Shown here piece by piece: positions 55,654 through 64,000 of a stretch of 64,000 nucleotides of DNA. Source of the DNA: Ilex aquifolium (Eukaryota; Streptophyta; Magnoliopsida; Aquifoliales; Aquifoliaceae); assembly GCA_951799425.1 (NCBI GenBank), contig OX637409.1, forward strand, positions 10,078,960 through 10,142,959. Direction: 5' to 3'. The notes below the pieces were generated by a model. That model did no database searches. It worked only from the letters and a program-made list of their open reading frames with translations, and was not told the origin of the DNA. The position numbers were made by a program, and so were the translations under genes. How positions within the stretch are numbered: position 1 is the stretch's first letter; every line of letters starts with the position of its first letter.

Positions 55654-56330
55654 TAGATGTTCATAAAGAGTTGTGATCATTTTCGCAAATCATTACAGGT
55701 CTGTAGGGCTCATCATCGATGTTACGCACATTATCAGCTAATCAAATCATATACAAAATATACATCTTATATACATATATGTGACCTCGTTTGGTAGACG
55801 TATTATGAAAGAATTAAATATTGAATTGTACTATTTTTTATTTAGTCGGACCTAATACTTTGTTTGGTAATCAAATTTGATACTGTATTAATTTAAAAAA
55901 CGTATACTAATCGTATATTTTTTGTACGATAGACCTATATTATGGAAATATTTTAATACTACCAAGAGAGATAGTATTATAATCCAACTCAAACGTATTA
56001 TTCTACACATTTACTATTATAACCCTCCAATTGATAAAATCAAGCTGTCATCAATATAACAAATACTGATAAATGATATTTTTGTTAATTCAACATTAAT
56101 ACGATGAAATAATTCTCTAATTAAACAACCGATTGGATTAAATAACTACTATCCAACATTTATGTTGTGTATTGTTAAACACTAGATAAAATTACGTATT
56201 ATTATAATATTTTATTTAATTTTGTTTTTTGTCCATTTATATTTTATTAGACTGGATTAATTTATCTAATTCATCCATTTCTAATAGGGCAACAAAACGA
56301 ACCCACAGAGAAGTATAGCTGCCTCTTAAT
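55654..56330. other. AT-rich DNA, possible degenerate MITE
   Basis: CTCGTTTGGTAGACGTATTATG near 55788 and AACAAAACGAACCC near 56290 could be degenerate inverted ends of one element, but the match is weak. No gene seen. Confidence 0.3.
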
Positions 56331-56800
56331 GTTCTCCAAACACAAAAGAAGATTGTTCGAAGTAAAGCGAGAAAAGAAAAAAGCAGCACAATCCCTTTAG
56401 CTTCAAGGGAACAAGTCGGTCAGAAACTTATCAATTTTGACGATCAGATGGTGAAGCTCCATCAAATATGCATCTAATACAGAAAAAAATGCATCTCTCC
56501 AATCGAAACATTTATGGAATAGATCTTGAGTAAATTGAAGAAATCACAGAAAAGGGAATCGAAATTAATAAATCTCCCAAACAAGATGGTAACTAATTGA
56601 GTGCCAAAACACTAAGACCTATTCATATATGAAAATTAGAAAACACAAAAAAAACCCTAAGGCCTAATTATACCCAAAATTTGGAGAGAGAGAGAGTAGT
56701 TCGGCGGAATGGCGAAGCCTTTCATTTGCTTTATAGGGATAGGAATAGAGAGATCCACCGGTTCTTAGAGGGTTCTTGGAACAGTTAATTATGTTAGGTC
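56331..56800 (-). promoter_or_regulatory. Possible orphan promoter and 5' leader
   Basis: On minus, CCTATAAAGC (about 56732-56741) is followed by a CT-rich leader (CTACTCTCTCTCTCTCC) and TTAGGGTTTTTTTTG, typical of plant 5' UTRs with a telo-box. No downstream coding exons were recognised. Composition is unlike the surrounding AT-rich DNA. Confidence 0.3.
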
Positions 56801-57345
56801 CTCTTTTGGTGTGTAAACTAATTTTAGTCATATCAAATTTTTGATATATAAAAAGTCTTCAGTATTTTAAAAAAAATTACATGCGGTCCCTGTGTGGTCA
56901 CAAACGTATAGGGGTTGGGCAGTTAGTGTATTTTCATTATTCATTTTTCCCTCATCACATGATTTTAGCCTAAAATAAAATTAGTTTTCTTTTTTTTTTT
57001 TGCATTTGTTATTGAAGATTTTGTGGTGTTGTCTATCAGTTTTGAATTTCAAATTCGTAAACTAAGTAATTTGGAATATGTCGGTTGTTTATCTTAAGCG
57101 TTGATTTGGTAGGTACACAAATTAGATTGCAACAATTAAGTTTTAGGTATTCGTTGGTAGGTTTAGGGACATGTTCGTTATGATTTACGTAATTTTAAAT
57201 TATGTTTGATTTTTTTGTACTTGTGTACCTGTAATGGTGTATATGTATTTCTTCTCAATTAAATACTGATATTCCTAACTCGTGGATGTATATATGCATA
57301 TAATGTATCTAAATAATCGTGTATGTTGTTCATCGTATATGATAT

Positions 57346-58466
57346 TGATGGGACACTTCTGAGACAGAAGCAAATCGCGACACGTGGCCTCGGCACCAAG
57401 GACGTCCTTCCCTCTGACAAAATCACGTGTCCTCGGCCACAAGGTGTCCTCGGAGCCGAGGAACATTGCACTCAGGCAAGATCCCCTCAGCCCCAAGGGG
57501 ATTCTCCATTCTCTTGAACTATGTACCCTCGGCGCCGAGGGTACCTCCACTCCAAGACCCCCATGTGTCCTCGGCGCCGATGGATACTAGCTGGGACTAT
57601 GGACCTACTGCACGACTTCGACTTCTAGAGAGGCTACCGACTGACAGCTGATCAGCCTCAACTAGACTAGGAATCATGAGGGTGCTCTGCACAAGGAGGT
57701 CAGAGTGGCAGGCCCAACACGACACTCCACCAAGGGGAGCAAGGCGCGTGGCATAAAGTGCACGATGAGGGGCGAACAAACGAAATATCCCTGCTGACAT
57801 ACAGTTATTACAGGCAAGCATTTAATGAATCCTCAACTGATGAGACATCTACAATGACACGAGAAGCCAGAAAGGGATGGGGTATTAAATGCTCCAGCAT
57901 CATGACATTTAATGACTCATCCTTGAAGAAAGAACATTAAATGCTCCGGGATCCGAGCATTTAATGTCCTTGCATAGAAAGAGCAGCATTGATTGCTCGG
58001 AGATCCGAACAATTAATAATGGGGTTTTTCCCACACAAATTAGGGGGCACACTGCCCCATCTCTGAACACTACCTACTATCTAGGCTATCAGCAATGATG
58101 AGTTCGGGTGGGTATAAATAGCTTCCAAAAAACACATTGCAGAGGTATGCAAAATCATCTCTCAAGAACACAAACAATGTTTTTCTTCTTCCCCTCTCTC
58201 AAAGAGCTGACTTGATCGTCGGAGGGGATACGCCGGAAAACACTCCGACGCCCTTTTTAACCTGTTTTCTGTGTGTCAGGGAACCATCATCGACCCATCT
58301 GAATCGATCGAGCGACTCATAGAAACAATCCATCACCACTCCTTAGGCCCCTTTGGCCCTCTCAACCATTTCCTTGCTACGGGATCTTCGATGTTCGAGG
58401 CCGGCACGAGCTCACCAAGGGAGAGATCTGTCTTTTACAACTATTGTGCGAAATTCATCACGCACA
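57346..58466 (+). mobile_element. Solo LTR, Ty3/gypsy-type (1121 bp)
   Basis: Starts TGATGGGACAC and ends CATCACGCACA (TG...CA), flanked by the 5-bp duplication GATAT at 57341-57345 and 58467-58471. Direct CCTCGG motifs fill the first third. GGGTATAAATAGC at about 58111-58123 is the LTR TATA box, and TGACTTGATCGTCGGAGGGG follows in R/U5. With no internal region but an intact target duplication, it fits LTR-LTR recombination. Short open frames inside are not genes. Confidence 0.87.
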
Positions 58467-58708
58467 GATATGTTTTGTACCTATGTAAACACGTATATAT
58501 TAATTGCGTACATGTTGTGCTTGTTAATGCATTTTTTTGTGTGTAATCATGAATGTTTGTAAGCGTGATTACCTTTCATATTCAATTTTTAGTTTTGCTG
58601 AGGATGGATACGTAACTCCTGTGATAAAATTTTAGTTACCTGTTTATGTATTTGTTGTTCATTTGTATATGTTTTGACAGTTTGAACACTATTTCTATTT
58701 TTTAGAGG

Positions 58709-59573
58709 ATGAAAGGAATTATGATTGTGATGTATACGTTTGATTCAGTCACTTTTGTTGTTGCTCTCAACGATTGTAATACGTATGAAGATCTTTGTAA
58801 TGAGATAACTTTCAGGTTTCAAGATTTAAAGGGCTTTATTTTTAGCGTAAGATACTGTATAGATGATAATTGTGGATGTTTGGTTGAACCTGATAAGGAT
58901 TTTAGACTTATGATGTTGTCTCAGCCGTTGGCAATTTCAAAATTCGTTGGTCTATACATGTTACATAATAATGTTCAGTCGAGTCAAGCAAGCAATTGAA
59001 GTATTGTAGATTTGTCGTGTTATGTGAATTGGACGATATCTTCAAATGATAGTGAATTTTTGGGCAAATTTGGTGCTTCAATAAAGAGGTCATACCTATC
59101 TGATTCATGGAAGAATTATATTAGTCATGTGGGTTTGAGGATGGCGCAGTTGATTTTCCAGACAAGCTGTGTAAATATGAGATTGAGCTCGATTTTGGTT
59201 TTGTTTATGTTAAGAATGAGAAGACAAGGGTAACTGCAGAGTGTTTTAAAAAGAGAACTGATGACTACAATTGGTGTGTTCATGTTTCGGTGTGCCAGGT
59301 GAATGGTTTTTTTTATATTATAAAATTAGAAAATGTTCATTCATGTAGAGTGTTTATCGTGAGCAAAATGGTGCAATGATGCAGTCTAATATTGTCTAAT
59401 CTATTTTGGTTGAGAAAATCAAGGATAAACCATTGATTAAGCCGATTGAAGTGGTTAAAGATTTCAAGAAATACTATGGTTTAAATATTTCTTACCATAA
59501 TGTTTGGTATGAAAAGGAGATGGTAAAGAATCACTGTCGTACAATTAATGTATCTATTCCAGAGATACACTGA
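58709..59573 (+). pseudogene. MULE (MuDR-type) transposase N-terminal remnant
   Basis: The first open part (58709-58999) encodes a PB1-like N-terminal module (VMYTFDSVTFVVALNDCNTY, LCNEITFRFQDLKGFIFSVR, CGCLVEPDKDFRLMMLS). After stops and frameshifts come segments typical of the Mutator transposase DNA-binding region: CFKKRTDDYNWCVHVSVCQV, NGFFYIIKLENVHSC, KDKPLIKPIEVVKDFKKYYG and LNISYHNVWYEKEMVKNHC. The catalytic DDE core is absent. FAR1/FRS host genes share ancestry, but the decay and the transposon setting favour a dead MULE. Confidence 0.75.
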
Positions 59574-60702
59574 ATTCTGTCGCTATTAGTAAATATATTT
59601 TAATGTACCTGCGAACCACCAGCTAATGATTATGTTAATCGAGAGCAAGTCATTTTTTTTAGTGTACATGTGTTTATGGAGAAAACGATATATTATGATG
59701 ACGTAATTTTTTAGAAGAGATGTTTCAATTAAGTGATGTCATTGTCGTTATTTTTGCAATTTTAAAGGCTGTTATTTATGTCTATTATTTTAACTTTTCA
59801 ACAACGACCTAATGCAAAAGTAAATTGACGAGTGAGTTTTTTTTTTTTAAGTCCTATTAGGCCTAGAACTAGGCATTGGCCTCCATAAAAACTCTTTTTA
59901 AAATCGATGGCTGAGATTGTATACTACTGGGCTGGGCTCACATTTATTTTTCTGGGTTGGACTGGTCGCAATGCTAGATTGATTGAACACAAATCCTACC
60001 TTGGTTGGAAGGTTAAAGAACATTATACGCCATCATAAATTCAAGAGGATAACTTGGCATGACGTAACCTTCTGCCTTGGGCTGATTATAATGTGTGTCA
60101 TGGGGTTCGTAATGTGCCTTACTCATACCGTACTCAATCTATATACAACTTATTTATTTTCATGTATAGGTCTGAGTCTTATTGAGTTCATACATGGCCG
60201 AATCAGTGTAAACCTATTTATTAAAAAGATCTAGTCCTGCCAATCTAGTTGTGACTTGAAGTTACTAAGGTTGAACTCATAATCACTAATTTCACACTAA
60301 TTTTGTGTTGATGTGATGAGTAATGTTGAGAATTATCAGCCCCGTTTCAATTTCCTGATTTGTTTACAGCTACACAAGTTTGAAAGACAACTTGATACTT
60401 ACGAATGTAGATTTCTCTAGCTATGTTGTTAACAACTACACAATCAAAGCATTTATAGATCTAATCCAACTTAGATCTTTTTTTTTTTTGGTTTAACTGT
60501 CAAGAATGGTAGGACTAATTTACGCACATCTCGACTTATTTTCTCCTCAATTTTGTCAAAAACAGGTCATCCACGTCGATACTAAAATATCATGCTTAAA
60601 AACCTAGTTTAATTGATGACATTCATCTCATAGGTAACGGTGACAGCAAGTTCCCCCATCTCGCTTGAACATAGATACATAGCATTATGATTAGAGTATA
60701 TA
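59574..60702. other. Intergenic DNA, no gene seen
   Basis: An 83-codon open frame at 59983-60234 has no family signature. No terminal repeats were recognised. Confidence 0.45.
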
Positions 60703-60715
60703 TCTATATAATAAA
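60703..60715 (+). mobile_element. Helitron-type 5' terminus interrupted by a hAT element
   Basis: A|TCTATATAATAAA at 60703 matches the 5' end shared by the Helitrons of this window. A hAT element follows at 60716, and the hAT target duplication overlaps this terminus. No matching 3' end was located to the right. Confidence 0.45.
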
Positions 60716-61345
60716 CAGGGCCGGCCATAGGGCTAGGCCACTAAGGTGGATGTCTAAGCCCCCACATTTTAAGGGCCCAAAAAAAATTCAGCCCAAGTTT
60801 CAGACCAATTGGACCATGCGTTGTGTGTACTCAAAAAATACTCTCTCTCTCTCTCTCTCATAATACAATAGGTCAATAGCCTTTTGGAGTTAAAAAGAAA
60901 ACTCATGGTCCATTTCCGAAGGAAATATGCTGTTAACAAAAAGGGGATGTATTTAATCAATTGTCAGCTAATATTTGGTTGCTTAATCACATGTAACATT
61001 TTTTAATTTATATTTTTTTAGTATTTAATTATTTTTTTTAATTCATGATTACAAATCATTCAAACAAAAATAATGATTGAAAATGATTTTAATATGGTAT
61101 TGATTTCAGTATTTTAGTTTTATTCATATAAATAAAAAATTTGGGTTGTTGGACTTGAAATTTATTATTCATAAATTTATTATTTTCTATGATGTGTGAC
61201 ATAGAACATAATAAATCTTTTATATTCCATGCTTTAATTAAAATACATAAAAAATAAAATATTATTTCTAGTATTACTATAAATCTTAATAGGACATCGT
61301 TTACAGTTTTCGTCTAAGGCCCCCATTTTGATTGGGCCGCCCCTA
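60716..61345. mobile_element. hAT-type element (630 bp), exact 8-bp duplication
   Basis: Left end CAGGGCCGGCCATAGGG; right end complement TAGGGGCGGCCCAATC. The exact duplication ATAATAAA flanks it (60708-60715, 61346-61353). No transposase; the interior is AT-rich between GGGCC-rich subterminal regions. Confidence 0.9.
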
Positions 61346-61400
61346 ATAATAAATGAGTTTCAGATCTAGTAGCTTGCCCCTAATAATAAATGAGTTTCAG
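61339..61400 (+). repeat. 25-bp direct duplication spanning the hAT right junction
   Basis: 61339-61363 and 61376-61400 share a 25-base sequence beginning GCCCCTAATAATAAATGAGT. It consists of the hAT terminus, the target duplication and flanking DNA, separated by 12 bp. Confidence 0.9.
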
Positions 61401-61808
61401 AGGTTAAATAAATGTAATTTATACTAATAATACTAACTAGTAGCAGTGGCGGTAGCAGCAGCAATTGTAGAAAGACTTTTATATCAAATCAAAACCAGCA
61501 TTTGGGCAATGAAATTGAGTAAAAGCTTAATCGAGAAAATTTCAATTAGATCAAATTGATCAAAACAGAATTTTCATAGTCGTGATTCGTGAAATCTAAC
61601 ATATCGAGGCAACGAAACCGGAGCACTGATATAGTGATATGTCACTACCACTCAACATTGATGGCCAAGTAGCTTTATCTCTCCTCTACCTCTAGTGAAG
61701 AAAATTAGACTGTGGCGTAATTGTATCTCTTCTACACCCAAAAGTCTCCAAGTATGCTAACAACACGAAAGCTAACTGATTGGTAGCTTCGATTTTGTTG
61801 ATTGGTGG

Positions 61809-62425
61809 TAGGGGTGTAATTCGGACGGGTTGGACAGTCAACCCTAATCCAACTCTAAGTATATAATATTTAACCCTAACTTTAACTCTAACCCTACTTC
61901 GGGTTGAGGGACTCAACTCAAGCACTGTTTGAGTTTAATTCGGGCAGACTCGGATTGAATTCGGGTTAATGATTTCGGACTGATTTCGGGTTACTTTACG
62001 AGTTCAATTCGGGTTGAGTTCGAGTTGAGCCTAAAATAGGCTTGTTGTTCTAAACCTGATGCACTATCCCACAATCCAGCTGCATCATACATGTTTGCTA
62101 GAACCACATAGTTTACTGACTTCTCAGGTTCTATATTAAATAGGTGTTTGACTGCAATTTTTCCAATAGATATATTGTCATAGTTACTATATGTCCCAAG
62201 AATGGAACCCCAAAGTGAGGCATTAATTCGGGTTGAGCCCGATTTTAATACTCGGGTTCAACCCGTGAATCCGATGGCTCAACCCAAGCCCAATCCAAAT
62301 TGAATTCATGTTGAGATTTTTTGACCTAAGCCCAACTCAAGTATTAAAAACCTTAGTCCAAGCCCTAATTTTTTCGGATTGGGTTCGGATTGGAATCGGG
62401 TTAGCCCGCCCAAGTTACACCCCTA
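61809..62425. mobile_element. hAT-like element with TAGGGGTGT ends (617 bp)
   Basis: Left TAGGGGTGTAATTCGGACGG; right complement TAGGGGTGTAACTTGGGCGG. The flanks ATTGGTGG (61801-61808) and ATTTGTAG (62426-62433) agree at 6 of 8 positions. The interior is full of CGGGTTGAG/CTCAACCCG words near both ends. It resembles the element at 33536-34292 in its termini. Confidence 0.75.
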
Positions 62426-62433
62426 ATTTGTAG

Positions 62434-63599
62434 GGGATCATTCTGAATGATCAATAATGTTATTTGGACCTAATTTATTGACCTAATTTATCACAATTAT
62501 TGGATTGGTAGCGTGTTCTAACAAATTTTGTGACTCACAATCAATTCAATGATTATGAATAATTCGGTCAACAAATTATATCAATAAATCAGATTCAAGT
62601 AACATTGCTAATAAAAGATTTGGATTCTAATCCCAAGCCCTTTTTTGTGATCCAGAAGAAATCTTGCAATGTGACCACTGACCACATGATGGAAGTGAAA
62701 ATAAAGTCGGGTTGAGGTTACCAATTTGGGCCTGGCCCAGCCCAGTTATGAAAAGTCATCCTCTATGGATTGAAGACCTTTCTACTTGCATATCTATTGT
62801 TGGTATGCTCAACTTCCATAAGAAACAACTTTGGATGAAATGAACATATTCTAGCCCAATGCCAATTGATCAATGCGTTGGGCTTTTGGCTTATCGGAAT
62901 TGGAAATATATCTGCGACATTTTTTTCCTATTAATTTTCATGCATCGGCTTCCCTAATATTTATACAAGAATATGCCGTTTTATAAAAATTTTCAAGTAT
63001 CATTTTTAAAAAAAAAATTATGATTTATATTTCATCTTTCTTTTACTTGTTTTTTGTTTCAAGAATGTTTTATTTTTATTATTTTTATTTTTTCCTTGAT
63101 TATTTCAAATAGAAATGTATAGATCCATGGATGTGTACATCTATAATCCACTTAAAATTAGAAGGTGTGTTATTTGATTGAAATTGTTGATTTTACGGAT
63201 TTAGATTGAGAATGTGTCATCCCGTTTCATCCAACTGGGAAATTATTTCGTCAAAGTATGAAGAAATCATGAATTCATTTTATGGTAATTTCTTAACTTT
63301 ATTTCTATGAAATCGCGACTTTGAATTCATGCTCTTCAGTATAAAAATGACTATAAAATAAAGTAAGTAGAAGTAGTGTACTAGCTATTGTTTTTATTTA
63401 AAAATAACTCATTTTCTTTATGATATCTAACAGTTAGGGGTAACCGGTGCCTAAAGGTACAGTGCAACGTAAGTGAGAAGTGATGAATTTAGGGGGGAAA
63501 TTCAATTTGAATAGTTTGGAGAAAAATGTTGGTGACCGTTAAATAAGTCTATTTGAGACTGTCAGATGAGCTTATTAAAAGTTGTCATATTTTATATTA
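62434..63599. other. AT-rich intergenic DNA, no gene seen
   Basis: No coding region recognised. GGTGCCTAAAGGTAC near 63446 resembles a Helitron hairpin, but no CTRR terminus follows at the right distance. Confidence 0.45.
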
Positions 63600-64000
63600 C
63601 TAGTTAGTGCACATGTGCGTTGCACGTGGTTCATTTCGAGTAGTGATTTTAATTTTAATTTTTTATTTCTATTTTTCAAAATTTGAGGTGTTTAGCATAT
63701 GTCTATTGATATAACTTTTAGGAAACACAAAAACTAAAACGGAAAAGAAATCGATAGAAAAATATTAGCTCATAGTGATATTTTAGCCCTTTCATGTACA
63801 ACTTTACTACTCACTCCAAGAAATACTTGATGCATTCAACAAACCGCATTTCTATTTTAACAATTCAATTTCTCACTTGAACATTCCAAACTCTTATTGA
63901 ATACTAAAAAGCATTCTATTCTATTTTTATTAGCTTTCTATTATAGCCTCCAACTAACATGATGGCTTACTAACTTAATGATGACATCATTTCAGATTTG
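63600..64000 (-). mobile_element. Helitron 3' part, continuing beyond the window
   Basis: On minus, GTGCAACGCACATGTGCAC (stem GTGC/GCAC) is followed by TAACTAG|T at 63600. The terminus is CTAG with flanking T. The 5' end would lie beyond 64000. This hairpin type is common in plant Helitrons. Confidence 0.65.

Noticed and set aside
58709-59573. Possible host FAR1/FRS transcription factor
   Set aside because: Only PB1-like and DNA-binding-type fragments remain, with stops and frameshifts; a dead MULE explains it better.
63440-63475. Hairpin GGTGCCTAAAGGTAC as another Helitron end
   Set aside because: No CTRR terminus with flanking T at the usual distance.

Overview
The window is nuclear DNA of a flowering plant, most likely a eudicot and possibly woody. 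Intron-containing genes, AT-rich intergenic DNA and dense nested plant transposons support this. The species is not identifiable by eye. I see no tRNA, rRNA or CRISPR. Only two host genes are convincing. The first is a four-exon Ran-binding protein 1 (RanBP1) gene on the minus strand (2017-6734) with a 3.85 kb third intron. The second is an intron-less MAPKKK17/18-type protein kinase on the minus strand (17344-18939), with a TATA box and an ACGT-core (ABRE-like) site upstream.

Layout. 1-2016: low-complexity DNA and a 31-bp minisatellite. 2017-6850: RanBP1. 7057-9145: Ty1-copia remnant split by a minus-strand Helitron with a GGT/ACC triplet core. 9110-11805: truncated Ty3/gypsy Tat-type remnant (antisense extra ORF plus 3' LTR). 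12072-16870: apparently intact PIF/Harbinger transposon with transposase and Myb/SANT-like genes, 16-bp terminal inverted repeats and a 3-bp target duplication. 17344-19270: kinase gene and promoter. 19448-19822: small Helitron. 20690-33336: a tandem duplication with a core of about 3.2 kb. Its two copies act as natural filled/empty-site controls for several insertions (hAT carrying a nested foldback MULE, two ACC-core Helitrons, and a chimeric insert flanked by 349-bp direct repeats). 33536-34292: hAT-like element.

35877-46780: a 10.9 kb minus-strand Ty3/gypsy (Tat lineage) retrotransposon with 780-bp LTRs, a GTGAG target duplication, decayed gag-pol, a second RNase H, 84-bp tandem repeats and an intron-bearing antisense ORF next to the 3' LTR. 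46841-48860: Helitron, LTR remnant and MITE. 48970-52430: 5'-truncated LINE interrupted by a 1.34 kb foldback MULE. 52836-53131: two Helitron 3' ends. 54256-55653: two abutting Tourist-like elements. 57346-58466: solo LTR. 58709-59573: MULE transposase remnant. 60716-62425: two hAT-like elements. 63600 to the end: a Helitron entering from the right.

The most notable material is in the transposons. (i) A Helitron family has well-defined ends (5' A|TCTATATAATAAAG, 3' GC-rich hairpin plus CTAG or CTAA) around highly variable ACC-triplet cores; one insertion is proven by an empty site in the same window. (ii) A 5'-truncated, Helitron-ended insert sits between 349-bp direct repeats. (iii) Foldback MULEs are almost entirely inverted repeat. 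(iv) Two Tat elements carry the same antisense extra gene beside the 3' LTR. All identities and boundaries were read by eye, with no database search.
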